Source of the DNA: Limosilactobacillus caccae
Lineage (GTDB): Bacteria; Bacillota; Bacilli; Lactobacillales; Lactobacillaceae
Assembly: GCF_900156885.1 (NCBI RefSeq)
Contig: NZ_FTOY01000011.1
Coordinates: forward strand, 672,501 to 736,500
Reading direction: 5' to 3'
Length of the DNA stretch: 64,000 nucleotides
Below, in pieces: positions 36,823-46,700 of the stretch. The translations under genes and the position numbers were made by a program. How positions within the stretch are numbered: position 1 is the stretch's first letter; every line of letters begins with the position of its first letter. A model generated the notes under the pieces. The model was not told the origin of the DNA, searched no databases, and saw only the letters and a list, made by a program, of their open reading frames with translations.

Positions 36823-38250
36823 CTATTTTTTCTGATTAATAATCGAATGACGGATTCCGTAAACAAAGTAAATCAGTAGGCCGATTACAAACCAGCCGAT
36901 CATCAAAATCTTGGCATCCGCATTCAAACCCCAGAAAATTACCGCAGAAAAGATTGCGGAAATTGCAGGTAAAACGGGATACAGGGGCATCTTAAACTGG
37001 GCAGCTGGCAAGTCCACCCCTTCCCGTGGCCGCAGAGCATAGATCCCCAGGGAAACAAAGATGAAGGCAACCAAGGTCCCTGCCGAAACCAGGGTAGCAA
37101 GGAAGGTAAACGGGAACACTGAGCCCAAGATCATCGCTAAAATCGTAATCATCCATAAGGCATGGTTAGGAACGTGTTTATCGTCGATCTTCCCCAATGT
37201 CTGTGGCAATAGCCCGTCGCGCCCGAAGGCATAAATTAACCGGGAAGATGCCAGCAGGATTGCAATCAGCGCTGAAAAGATCCCAACAATCGCAACGATT
37301 GATAGCATGTTTGCCGTAATGTAATGGCCTGAGTGGCGCAATGCCCAGGCTGCCGGTTCCGCGTTATTCGCGTAGCTACTGTACTTAAACATGCCGACAA
37401 GGACAAGGGAAACGGCGATAAAGAAGCCCGTTCCTAGGACAAGGGTCCCAATCAGGCCCCGCGGCATTGTCTTTTGCGGATTAATTGTTTCGGCCGTATT
37501 AGCAGCAATCGCATCAAAGCCAACGTAGGCAATGAAGATCTGTGCCGTCCCGGCTAAGATCCCTTGCCAGCCCCCAAAGGCCGTTCCTGGCTGGTGAGGA
37601 GGCAAGAATGGGACGTAGTTTTGCGGGTGGATGGCCGTCGCTCCGACAACAATAAACATCAGGATCACCAGCAGCTTAATACTGACAATAATGTTTTCAA
37701 TCCGACTAACTTGATGAACACCGCGGGAGATTAATACCCCAACGATAAGGATTGCAAAGGCAGCAAGGATATCAACATAAGACCCGCTATGGGGATTAAA
37801 GCCCCCGGTTAAGGCATGGGGGAGCTTAATGCCAAAGCTGCCGAGAAAGCCCTGCATATACGCAGACCATCCCGAGGCGACAAAGGCCACCGAGATAAAG
37901 TACTCAGCTAACAAGGCCCAGCCGGCGATCCAGCCAAAGAACTCCCCAAAGAGGACATTGATCCAGGAGAAAGCGGAACCGGCAAATGGTAGGACTGACG
38001 ACGTTTCGGCATATGCGAGCGCCGCTAAACCTGCTCCGATAGCGGCCACAATGAAGGCCAAGGGTACAGCAGGTCCCGTGTGGTCCGCCGCGACAATTCC
38101 TGGTAAGGTGAAGATTGCCGTCCCGACAACCATCCCCGTTCCCAGACCAATCAAATCTTTCGTGTGCAAACTCGGTGTCAATTGGGCATCCTTCGCCTGG
38201 TAAACGCGTGGGTCCTGCCGCCGTAACAAACGTTTAAGTAGTTTTTTCAT
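36823..38250 (-). CDS. APC-superfamily amino acid permease (CAT/YfnA-like)
   Basis: The 475-residue integral membrane protein has about 12-13 hydrophobic helices. The first helix carries IGLGTGMVVGTAIFTLPG, the substrate-site glycine motif of the APC family, and FVSAGT-type helices follow. Relatives of the cationic amino acid transporter group import amino acids by proton symport; the substrate cannot be fixed by sequence. The basic N-terminus (MKKLLKRLLRRQ) is cytoplasmic. It starts 8 bases after the trmD stop, so it is probably in the rpsP-trmD transcript, an unusual place for a permease. Confidence 0.9.
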   Translation of the reverse strand: MKKLLKRLLRRQDPRVYQAKDAQLTPSLHTKDLIGLGTGMVVGTAIFTLPGIVAADHTGPAVPLAFIVAAIGAGLAALAYAETSSVLPFAGSAFSWINVLFGEFFGWIAGWALLAEYFISVAFVASGWSAYMQGFLGSFGIKLPHALTGGFNPHSGSYVDILAAFAILIVGVLISRGVHQVSRIENIIVSIKLLVILMFIVVGATAIHPQNYVPFLPPHQPGTAFGGWQGILAGTAQIFIAYVGFDAIAANTAETINPQKTMPRGLIGTLVLGTGFFIAVSLVLVGMFKYSSYANNAEPAAWALRHSGHYITANMLSIVAIVGIFSALIAILLASSRLIYAFGRDGLLPQTLGKIDDKHVPNHALWMITILAMILGSVFPFTFLATLVSAGTLVAFIFVSLGIYALRPREGVDLPAAQFKMPLYPVLPAISAIFSAVIFWGLNADAKILMIGWFVIGLLIYFVYGIRHSIINQKK

Positions 38251-38258
38251 CTAATCAC

Positions 38259-39017
38259 CTAGTCCGGTACATCTGGATCTTCATCCAGTTTAATATCTTC
38301 CAGCATAATCTGCTGCTCACGGCTTAGCTTCGCCGTCTTCAACAGGTCTGGCCGTCGGTGAAGGGTCCGCCGTAACGATTCCTTCATCCGCCATTCTCTA
38401 ATTTTCTGGTGGTTCCCACTGGTTAACACTTCAGGAACCTTCATTCCTCGGAAGTCCGCTGGTCGGGTGTATTGTGGGTATTCAAGCAGACCATTGCTAA
38501 ACGAGTCGCCCATTGGGGATGACATGTTACCGAGCACGCCCGGAACAAAGCGGACGGTCGCATCAATCATCACCATGGCAGCCAGTTCACCACCGGTCAA
38601 GACATAGTCCCCTAGGGAGGCTTCATCAGTGACCAGCTGGCGGATTCGTTCATCATAACCCTCGTAGTGACCACAAATAAAGGTCAGGTGGTCTTCTTGG
38701 GATAGTTCCTGAGCATAGGCCTGGTCAAACTTCCGCCCGGCTGGGTCCATCAAAATCACCCGTCCCCGGGAATACTGGTTCTTCGTCTGTTCTTCAATCG
38801 CGGCCATCGCGTCAAAAATCGGCTGTGCCTGGAGAAGCATCCCTGCTCCCCCACCAAACGGCGCATCATCCACGTGGTTATGCTTGTCAGTAGTGTAGTC
38901 GCGGAAGTCGGTAACGTTAATATCTAAAAAGCCATTATCCTGGGCTTTCCCAATAATCGATTCACCCAGGGTTGCTTGAAACATGTCAGGAAATAGGCTT
39001 AAAATGTCAATTCGCAT
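38259..39017 (-). CDS. trmD: tRNA (guanine(37)-N(1))-methyltransferase TrmD
   Basis: TrmD methylates G37 next to the anticodon to prevent frameshifts. The SPOUT knot motif is seen in [14 protein letters not shown], and the N-terminus starts [21 protein letters not shown] is also diagnostic. The 252 residues match the family. Its ATG overlaps the rimM stop codon by one base. Confidence 0.98.
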   Translation of the reverse strand: MRIDILSLFPDMFQATLGESIIGKAQDNGFLDINVTDFRDYTTDKHNHVDDAPFGGGAGMLLQAQPIFDAMAAIEEQTKNQYSRGRVILMDPAGRKFDQAYAQELSQEDHLTFICGHYEGYDERIRQLVTDEASLGDYVLTGGELAAMVMIDATVRFVPGVLGNMSSPMGDSFSNGLLEYPQYTRPADFRGMKVPEVLTSGNHQKIREWRMKESLRRTLHRRPDLLKTAKLSREQQIMLEDIKLDEDPDVPD

Positions 39018-39523
39018 TATTCAAGGCCCTCCAATAATTCAACTTCGACGAGCCCCTTCGCAAGGTCAACGTCTTTTACAACATCATCAATCACCGGTAA
39101 TAACAAGTCCTTTTGTCCCGGGCGGTCAACGACCCAGACATCATTTGCGCCAGGCGACAAGATTTCTTTGATCGTACCGAGCTCACGGCCATCAACCGTT
39201 TTTACAGTCAAGCCAATGATCTGGTGGTAATAGTACTGGCCCTCTTCTAATGGCTGCTGGTCCTGGTCGCTAACCATCAGCTCAAGGTTGCGAAAATGCT
39301 GCACATCATTGATATTATCATAGCCGACAAACTTAACAAGGATAAAGCCCTTATGCTGCCGTGCCTTTTCAATCTCTAATGCTTGTGGCTGTTCTTTTCC
39401 CTGCAAGTAAAGCGTGTTGCCAGCTGCAAAACGTTCATCAACAAAATCAGTGGTTGCCAATACCCGCACTTCACCGCGAACACCATGGGTATTGACAATC
39501 TTACCAACGTTATAAAATTTCAT
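39017..39523 (-). CDS. rimM: Ribosome maturation factor RimM
   Basis: RimM binds S19 and helps 30S assembly. The start [21 protein letters not shown] is diagnostic, and the PRC-barrel part shows [14 protein letters not shown] and GANDVWVV. It has 168 residues; the ATG at 39523 has GGAGG 5 bases upstream. A TTG-initiated extension overlaps that site and is rejected. It is part of the rpsP-khpA-rimM-trmD block. Confidence 0.97.
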   Translation of the reverse strand: MKFYNVGKIVNTHGVRGEVRVLATTDFVDERFAAGNTLYLQGKEQPQALEIEKARQHKGFILVKFVGYDNINDVQHFRNLELMVSDQDQQPLEEGQYYYHQIIGLTVKTVDGRELGTIKEILSPGANDVWVVDRPGQKDLLLPVIDDVVKDVDLAKGLVEVELLEGLE

Positions 39524-39543
39524 ATATTCCTCCAAAAAGATAA

Positions 39544-39573
39544 AAAACTCCCACAGATTAGTGTGGGAGTTTT
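39544..39573 (-). terminator. Internal terminator between khpA and rimM
   Basis: A perfect 12-bp stem (AAAACTCCCACA and its complement) with a 6-base loop and a T-run lies 4 bases after the khpA stop. No promoter is obvious between it and rimM, so it may be a partial terminator that keeps rpsP and khpA expression above that of rimM and trmD. Confidence 0.8.
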
Positions 39574-39576
39574 TAT

Positions 39577-39837
39577 TTAGTGACGATGGTCATTAATCAG
39601 TAACCGGACCTTCTTAGAGTTAGTCCGTCGAGAACGCGCACCCTCAACAATAGTCCGCAACGCGGCGGCAACGTGGCCCTGCCGGCCGATCAAGCGGCCA
39701 ACATCATCGGGAGCCACATCAACCACGTAGCGATGATAACGCAAATCATCTTCCTGAGTGATTGATAAAGCCTGCGGATGCTTAAGTAACGGGGTTACTA
39801 AACTACGAATCAACGTCTCTATGTTTGTCTCAGTCAT
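39577..39837 (-). CDS. khpA: RNA-binding protein KhpA (KH domain)
   Basis: This is a single-KH-domain protein of 86 residues that binds RNA and pairs with KhpB in Gram-positive bacteria. The KH signature GRLIGRQGHVAAALRTIV is clear. It lies 12 bases after rpsP, the standard rpsP-ylqC arrangement. Confidence 0.95.
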   Translation of the reverse strand: MTETNIETLIRSLVTPLLKHPQALSITQEDDLRYHRYVVDVAPDDVGRLIGRQGHVAAALRTIVEGARSRRTNSKKVRLLINDHRH

Positions 39838-39849
39838 GATTAACTATCA

Positions 39850-40125
39850 CTACTTCTTTGCGTACTTAGCTTCGTGGTACTTCTTCATAACGCCAGCCTT
39901 TTGAAGCATGTTACGAACAGTATCTGAAGGTTGAGCACCCTTTTGTAACCAGTCCATAACGGCGTCTTCGTCGAACTTGACTTCCTTAGGAGTAGTCAAT
40001 GGGTTGTAAGTACCTAAAGCAGTAATGAAACGACCATCACGTGGGGCACGTGAGTCAGCTACAACGATCCGGTAGAATGGACGCTTCTTTGAACCCATGC
40101 GCTTTAAACGAATTTTAACAGACAT
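39850..40125 (-). CDS. rpsP: 30S ribosomal protein S16
   Basis: S16 is needed for 30S assembly. The start [22 protein letters not shown] is diagnostic; 91 residues. The ATG at 40125 has GGGAGGTG upstream. It is the first gene of the block and has a strong promoter at 40161-40189. Confidence 0.98.
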   Translation of the reverse strand: MSVKIRLKRMGSKKRPFYRIVVADSRAPRDGRFITALGTYNPLTTPKEVKFDEDAVMDWLQKGAQPSDTVRNMLQKAGVMKKYHEAKYAKK

Positions 40126-40160
40126 TCTTTGCACCTCCCTGATTTCTTTTAACAGATTAT

Positions 40161-40189
40161 AATATACCAGTCTTCCAAAGGAATGTAAA
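40161..40189 (-). promoter_or_regulatory. Promoter of the rpsP block
   Basis: The minus strand reads TTTACA, 17 bp, TATATT. TATAAT overlaps just after it. Confidence 0.75.
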
Positions 40190-40224
40190 GTATTTTTTCT
40201 TGACAGGCTTAAATTTTCTCAAAT

Positions 40225-41670
40225 TTATTTCTTTTTCCGCAATTTCCGGAGTTTCTTAATCCGCTTTTGCTTATCCTTCTTCATCTTGCGGGCCATCCGG
40301 TTCATTGCCATCTGCCCCATCTTACCGCCCGGCATTTGGCCGCCGAACATGTTTTGCATCCCGTTAAAGTTACCGTTAGTGACCTGCTTCATCATCTTCC
40401 GCATTTGGTTAAATTGCTTAATCATCCGGTTAACTTCAACAATTGGCCGCCCGGCACCAGCTGCTAACCGCCGCCGCCGACTAGGGTTCATCAAGTCAGG
40501 ATTTTCCCGTTCCTCTGGTGTCATTGAAAGGACAATCGCCTTAATGTGGGCAAACTGCTTAGGATCAATGTTGAGGTTTTTCAGGGCAGGGTTATTCGCC
40601 ATCCCCGGCATCATCTTCAAGATATTTTCAAGCGGCCCCATCTTGGTAACCTGGTCCATTTGTTCCAAGAAATCATTGTAGTCGAAGGTGTTCTCCCGCA
40701 TCTTGTCCATGGTTTCTTGGGCTTGTTCTTCATCAAAGTTCTTCTGGGCCTTTTCGATCAGGGTCATCATGTCCCCCATTCCCAGAATCCGTGAAGCCAT
40801 CCGGTCGGGGTGGAAGACATCAAGATCCTCCATCTTTTCCCCTTCACCGACAAACTTAATTGGCTTACCAGTAACCGCCCGGATTGACATGGCGGCCCCA
40901 CCACGGGTATCACCATCAAGCTTGGTGAGGACTACCCCGGTAATATCGAGCTTATCGTCAAACCCTTCTGCAGTGTTAACGGCGTTTTGCCCGGTCATCG
41001 AGTCAATTACAAGTAAGATTTCATCCGGATTGGTTAGTTCCTTGATGTTTGCCAACTCATCCATCAACTGCTCATCAATTTGCAGCCGCCCGGCGGTATC
41101 GATGATTACGTAGTCGTTATGGTTTTCCTTGGCAACTTCCATCCCCGCCTTGACAATGTCAACCGGGTCAACGTCGGTCCCCTGTTCAAAGACTGGGACG
41201 TCAATTTGCGCAGCGACTTGTTGCAACTGGGTGATGGCGGCTGGCCGGTAAACGTCGGCCGCAATAAACAGTGGGCGGGCGTGGTCCTCGTTCTTCAAGC
41301 GAAGGGCTAATTTACCCGCAGTAGTCGTTTTACCGGCCCCTTGCAAACCAACCATCATGATAACGGTTGGAATGTGCTTCGCCTTGTTTAGGGGAACCGC
41401 TTCTTCCCCCATCAGCTTTGTTAATTCATCGTTAACGATCTTAACGATTTGTTGGGCTGGATTTAACCCCTTCAAGACGTCTGCTCCGGCCGCCTTTTCC
41501 CGAACGGTCTTGACGAAATCCTTAACAACCTTGAAGTTAACATCGGCTTCAAGCAATGCTAACCGGATTTCTCTCATCGTTTCCCGCAGGTCCGCTTCCG
41601 TAACTTTTGGTTTCCGCCGTAGCTTTTCCATCGCCTTTTGTAGGCGTTCAGTTAAACCTTCAAATGCCAT
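40225..41670 (-). CDS. ffh: Signal recognition particle protein Ffh
   Basis: Ffh binds signal sequences and the SRP RNA to bring membrane proteins to the Sec translocon. The N domain leads into the GTPase motifs GLQGAGKTTTAGKLA, DTAGRLQIDEQ and TKLDGDTRGG. The methionine-rich M domain follows (MPGMANN, MRKMMKQV, GGQMPGGKMGQMAMNRM) and ends in a lysine-rich tail. It has 481 residues. It starts 4 bases after the ylxM stop. Confidence 0.98.
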   Translation of the reverse strand: MAFEGLTERLQKAMEKLRRKPKVTEADLRETMREIRLALLEADVNFKVVKDFVKTVREKAAGADVLKGLNPAQQIVKIVNDELTKLMGEEAVPLNKAKHIPTVIMMVGLQGAGKTTTAGKLALRLKNEDHARPLFIAADVYRPAAITQLQQVAAQIDVPVFEQGTDVDPVDIVKAGMEVAKENHNDYVIIDTAGRLQIDEQLMDELANIKELTNPDEILLVIDSMTGQNAVNTAEGFDDKLDITGVVLTKLDGDTRGGAAMSIRAVTGKPIKFVGEGEKMEDLDVFHPDRMASRILGMGDMMTLIEKAQKNFDEEQAQETMDKMRENTFDYNDFLEQMDQVTKMGPLENILKMMPGMANNPALKNLNIDPKQFAHIKAIVLSMTPEERENPDLMNPSRRRRLAAGAGRPIVEVNRMIKQFNQMRKMMKQVTNGNFNGMQNMFGGQMPGGKMGQMAMNRMARKMKKDKQKRIKKLRKLRKKK

Positions 41671-41673
41671 TAT

Positions 41674-42015
41674 TTATTCTTCCTCCAAGCTTTCCAGGTG
41701 GCTAACCATGTGGTTTAGCGTGGCGTCATCTGGATAGTGTTCACGGACGTATTGCTGAATCTCGTCTGCCTGGCGATTACGTAGCTGAAATTCTGCATAT
41801 AAGTGCAACTTGTCCTCGTAATCTTCCAGGATGCTCTCCGTCCGTTTGATATTATCGTAGACTGCCTGCCGACTGACGTGAAAGTTTTCCGCAATCTCGC
41901 CTAGGGAATAGTCATCCCCGTAGTATAGCTCGAGGTAGTCATTTTGCTTCTTCGTCAGTAGGGGCTGGTAAAACTCAAATAGCGAGTTTATCCGGTAGTT
42001 CTTCTCGATTTCCAT
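41674..42015 (-). CDS. ylxM: YlxM/UPF0122 family DNA-binding protein
   Basis: The 113-residue helix-turn-helix protein ([24 protein letters not shown], sigma-factor-like) is always encoded next to ffh and ftsY in Firmicutes. Its exact role in SRP biology is open; in streptococci it affects SRP assembly. It starts 13 bases after ftsY and the ffh start follows it by 4 bases. Confidence 0.95.
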   Translation of the reverse strand: MEIEKNYRINSLFEFYQPLLTKKQNDYLELYYGDDYSLGEIAENFHVSRQAVYDNIKRTESILEDYEDKLHLYAEFQLRNRQADEIQQYVREHYPDDATLNHMVSHLESLEEE

Positions 42016-42027
42016 TCGACCACCTGC

Positions 42028-43710
42028 TTAATCAACTTCGACAAGTCCCTTGAATAATCCGTATACAAAGTCACCGGCATCAAACTTCTGCAAGTCATCA
42101 ACCTTTTCACCCAGGCCAACGTACTTGACTGGCAAGTGGAGCTCATTACGAATTGCCAAGACAATCCCCCCACGAGCAGTCCCGTCCAGCTTTGTCAAGA
42201 CAATCCCACTAACGTCAGTACTTTGCTTAAAGAGTTTGGCCTGATTAAGGGCGTTTTGCCCCGTCGTCGCATCCAAGACTAGCAATACTTCATGCGGTGC
42301 GGCGGGAATCTCCCTGGTAAGGATTCGCTTCATCTTTGCTAACTCGTTCATCAAGTTAACCTTATTTTGCAGCCGCCCGGCGGTATCAACAAAGAGGATG
42401 TCGTAGTCTTCGCTCTTGGCCTTCTTAACCGCATCAAAAACGACTGCCGCTGGATCACCATTTTCGGGACCAGTGACGATATCAACACCGTCACGCTTGG
42501 CCCACACGTCTAGCTGCTCAGTCGCCCCCGCCCGGAAGGTATCAGCCGCGGCTAATAAGACTTTCTTGCCCTGCTTTTTAAAGAGGGCAGCCATCTTACC
42601 GATAGTAGTCGTCTTCCCGGCACCGTTGACGCCGACAAACATGATGACGGTTGGTCCTTCCTTCGCCATCGTTAAGTTGGGATTTTCATCCTTGCCCGCC
42701 TCATCATAGAGGTCAACCATCTTTTCAATGATGACGTTTGAAACATCCTGCTTACTCTTGGCATTTTGCAGCTTAACTTCTTCACGTAACTCATCACTGA
42801 GCTTCATCGCCATGTCATAGCCGACGTCCGATTCAATCAGCATGTCTTCAAGGTCATCAAAAAAGTCTTCATCAACGTGACGGAAGTTGGCTAAGAACTT
42901 GTTAAGACGGGCACCAAAACCGGTCCGTGACTTCTCAAGGCCATGGTCATACTTCTTTTCTTTTTCAGCCGCCGCATCAGCAGGGGCTTCTGCTGGCTTT
43001 TCTTCAACATCTTCAGCAACTTCTTCACTGGTAGTTACAGCCGTAGCTGATTCTTTGACTTCAGCGACGGCTTCATCAACAGTCGCTGACGAGTCCTCTG
43101 TTTCTTCTGCTGCGGCTGGTTCCTCTTCTGCAGAACTAGCGGGCGTGTCAGTTGCGGAAATAGTAGGCGCAGTTGCTTCTTCACTGCTTGCTGGCACTTC
43201 TTCGCTCGTCGTTTCTGCCAAGTCTTCAACCGTAGTATCTTCTTCGACACTAGCAGAGGCGGAAGCTTCACTTGGTGCTGGCGTTTCTATGCTTGCCTCA
43301 GCCGGTTTTTCTGGAGTGACGGCTGTACTAGTCGGCTCACTACTTGCTGGTTCTGCACTAACCGCCGGGGCCGGTGATGCACTGGCCGCTGACGTTTCTT
43401 CCGCCTGGCGGTCAACGGGTGCTTCCGCCTCTTCCTGGCTGCTTGCCGGTTCATCATCTACTGCCGGTGGTAATTCCCCCTCGTGCTGGATCGTCTTCCG
43501 TTGACCATCCGGGCTAATCTCGTCAACTTCAGCAATTGCCGGTGGGATTTTTACCGGCTTCTTGTGGCCTGCTGAATCTAGCGGTGTTGCTGATTGGGCA
43601 GAATCACTCGCGACGGCTTGTTCTTCAACCGCACTGCTTGCGCTTGAGACTTCATTTTCATGTTTTTCCTCTTTTTTCTTATGACGACGGAAAATATCAA
43701 ATAGTCCCAT
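42028..43710 (-). CDS. ftsY: Signal recognition particle receptor FtsY
   Basis: FtsY is the membrane-associated SRP receptor. The NG domain (from about residue 250) has the GTPase motifs GVNGAGKTTTIGKMA, DTAGRLQNK and TKLDGTARGG. Before it lies a very long acidic and low-complexity A domain of about 230 residues, rich in alanine, serine, glutamate and proline (EEVAEDVEEKP, SASASVEE). Total length is 560, against 330-400 in many Firmicutes. The N-terminus (GLFDIFRRHKKKEE) may bind lipid. Gene order ftsY-ylxM-ffh is classical. Confidence 0.97.
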   Translation of the reverse strand: MGLFDIFRRHKKKEEKHENEVSSASSAVEEQAVASDSAQSATPLDSAGHKKPVKIPPAIAEVDEISPDGQRKTIQHEGELPPAVDDEPASSQEEAEAPVDRQAEETSAASASPAPAVSAEPASSEPTSTAVTPEKPAEASIETPAPSEASASASVEEDTTVEDLAETTSEEVPASSEEATAPTISATDTPASSAEEEPAAAEETEDSSATVDEAVAEVKESATAVTTSEEVAEDVEEKPAEAPADAAAEKEKKYDHGLEKSRTGFGARLNKFLANFRHVDEDFFDDLEDMLIESDVGYDMAMKLSDELREEVKLQNAKSKQDVSNVIIEKMVDLYDEAGKDENPNLTMAKEGPTVIMFVGVNGAGKTTTIGKMAALFKKQGKKVLLAAADTFRAGATEQLDVWAKRDGVDIVTGPENGDPAAVVFDAVKKAKSEDYDILFVDTAGRLQNKVNLMNELAKMKRILTREIPAAPHEVLLVLDATTGQNALNQAKLFKQSTDVSGIVLTKLDGTARGGIVLAIRNELHLPVKYVGLGEKVDDLQKFDAGDFVYGLFKGLVEVD

Positions 43711-43721
43711 GTCATCGCCTC

Positions 43722-46700
43722 CTAATTATCCTGATTTTCTAATGTGTCAACAACATCAACGGAAACCATCTTTGAGACTCCGGATTCTTGCATGGTTACC
43801 CCGTACAAGACGTCGGCCCCCATCATAGTTCCCTTCCGGTGGGTGATGACGATAAATTGGGGACCGTGCGTGCCAAACTGGTTAAGGTAGTGGGCAAAAC
43901 GCTGGACGTTAACCTCATCTAGCGCCGCTTCCGGTTCATCCAAAATGGCAAATGGCACCGGCCGAACCTTTAAGATCGCAAACAATAGGGTAATTGCCGT
44001 CAAAGCCCGTTCCCCACCAGAAAGAAGGCTGAGGTGCTGGTTCTTTTTGCCCGGCGGCTGTGCCATAATGTCAACCCCAGAAGTCAGTAGGTCATGCGGA
44101 TCAGTTAACTCTAGTTTAGCATGACCACCGGCAAAGATTTGCTGGAAGGTCTCGTCAAACTTCTCCGATACCTGCTTGAAGGTCGCAATAAACCGCTTTT
44201 TAACTTGGGCATCCATCTCGCCCATCGTTTGGTTAAGCTGCTTGCGGGAAGCTAATAGGTCGTCTTGCTGGCCCTTTAAGAAATCATACCGCTCCTTAAC
44301 CCGCTGGTATTCTTCAATTGCGCCGACGTTAACTTCGCCAAGGTCATCAAGCCCCCGTTTGAGGAGCTTCAACTTTGTCTGCAGGGTATCATCATCAAGG
44401 TCGCTTAACTGTTGGCGGGCCTCATCAATGGTCATTGAGTACTGCTCAGCCAAGCGGTTAAGGCATTGTTCGATTACCGCCTCACACTTAACCTTTTCTT
44501 CACTGAGCTTATTACGGTCATCAACTGCCGCCCCTTGCAACTCTTGCAAACGCTCATGATGAGCTTCGGCCTTTGATAACTCCTGCTCTAGCCGGTCAAG
44601 GGCGGCATCATTATCGTCTTGCTTACGCTTGGCAGCCGCCTTTTGTTCCTTCGCAGCGGCTAAGGCGGTGGTTGCCGACTCTTCACTGGATGACTGATTT
44701 TTAATTCCGGCCGCGATTGCTGCTAGCTGCCTGCTTTCTTCAGCGAGTTCATCCTGGAGGCGTTTAGCTTCCCGTTTATCGCCCTGTTCTTGCCGCAACG
44801 ATTGCTGCAAGCGTTCATCGGCGACAGCCAGCCATTGTTGCATCTGGGCAAGCTGTTCTACCTGGGCCGACTCACTTGTCTGTAGTTCCGCAACCTGTTG
44901 TTGCATCGTCGCAATCTGCTCCTTAACCCGGCTTAGCTGGTCAGTTGCCACTTGCTCCTGGCTCTTGTTTTCCGCAACTTGCTTTTCGTAATCCTGGTGC
45001 TGAGAGTCTTGCTCCTGGGTCTGCAAGGTTAAGGTCTGGACCTGCTTAGCCAACGCAGCTTGCTGACTTGCCGTTAACTGATAATTAGCCTGGTCAGTAT
45101 GCAGTTGATCCTGGAGAGTCCGCAACTGTTGCTGACATTGCGCAATGACTTGTTCATTGGCCTCTTGAGCGTGCTGTAATTTAGCGACTTCTTGCTCAAG
45201 GGTACTTGTCTTTTGCTGTTGCTGTTTCAACTCACCGGATAGTTGCTTGGCCATTTGTTTTTGGCTCAGCAAACCAGCCTGCCGATTACGGGTTGCCCCA
45301 CCGGTCATTGCCCCACTGGCATTGATCAACTGCCCATCGAGGGTTACAACCCGTACCATGTGGCGACCAGCCCGGGCAATCTCTGTCGCGTGGTCCAAAT
45401 TATCGGCCACCACCGTCGTTCCAAGCAGGTGGTCCGCGATGATCTGGTAACGGTCATCGTAAGAAATCAGCTCCGTTGCCCGGCCACAATAACCCGGCAA
45501 ACTCGCTAATTGCGCCCAAATATTAAGCGGACGGCGGTGACTAAGGGTGTCCAGGGGTAGAATGGTTACCCGTCCGCTCCGGTTGCGGATCAGGAAGTTA
45601 ATAATTTGCTTGGCCGTTGTTTGCCGGTCAACGACTAATTGTTGCAGCTGACTGCCGAGGACCGTTTCAATCGCCGTCGTATAGTCTGCAGGAACATCAA
45701 ACAGCTCACTAACTGCCCCGGCCAGGCCAGGAAATTGTTGCCGCTGCCGCAACACACTCTGTACACCCCGGTAATAACCACTATATTCATCGGCCATCGA
45801 CTGGTAAGCCTTAATCCGGGACTTTAGCGACCGCACATCCCCTAAGGCTTGGTACCACGAACGCTGACTCTGCTGGTACTTACTCGTAAGTTCGCGTTGG
45901 TGCTGTTGTTCAGCGCTTAATTTGCTCTCCGCTGTTGCTACCGCTGCCTTAGCCTGGTCAATCTTTGCCTGCTGGTCCGCCAGCTGGGTATTGACCCTTG
46001 CTAGGTTGGCCTTGACTTGTGCCATCTCGCTTGTGCTTTGCTTATGCTGGTTCATCGTCTGCTCATGATTGCGGGACAGGAACGCTTTGTTATTATGCAG
46101 GGTGGTAAGTTCTTGCATCAAGTTAACCTGCTGGTCACGGAGCTCGTCAATCTGCCGGTTGAGCTTCTTGATCCGCTCCTCACTACTCATTTCCTTTGCC
46201 GCCAGTAGTTCAGCCTGGTGGTCTGCGATTTCTTGCTGCTGGGCAGTGATTTGCCGCTGGTTAGCTGCCCGTTGTTCTTCCAACTCTGCCAGCTGCTTTT
46301 GTAAGGCTGCTTGGCGCTGGTGGTGCCGTTGCTGGTCCTGGAGCTGTTGCTCACGCCGGACGCTAGAAACTGATTGCTGGTTATTTAATTTGGCAATCAT
46401 CTCGGTTTGGTCAAGAATCGTCGCCTGGAGTTGGTCCTTAGTTGCCAAAAGGAGCCGCCGTTGGTGTTTCAGCTTATCTAGCTGGCGGGCATCAGCATCG
46501 GCCTGCTTTTTATAGTCGGTAACCATTTCGTTGGCCTGATTTAGACTAGCAACCAGTTTTTTCAAGTGCTGCTGTTCACTATCATGCCGGCGAACAGTCT
46601 GTGTCCGGTCGAGGACATCAAACTGCTTTTTTTGTTCAACATAATCCTGCGCAAGGGCACTCTGGTCCGCCAGTGGCTCTAGCTGCCCCTCCAATTCACT

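Noticed and set aside
42887-43504. A 205-residue serine/alanine-rich plus-strand frame opposite ftsY
   Set aside because: It is the mirror of the low-complexity FtsY A domain; it has no ribosome site and no family likeness.
46069-46515. A 148-residue cysteine/tryptophan-rich plus-strand frame opposite smc
   Set aside because: It is the complement of the glutamine-rich coiled coil (CAG codons read as CTG), not a gene.
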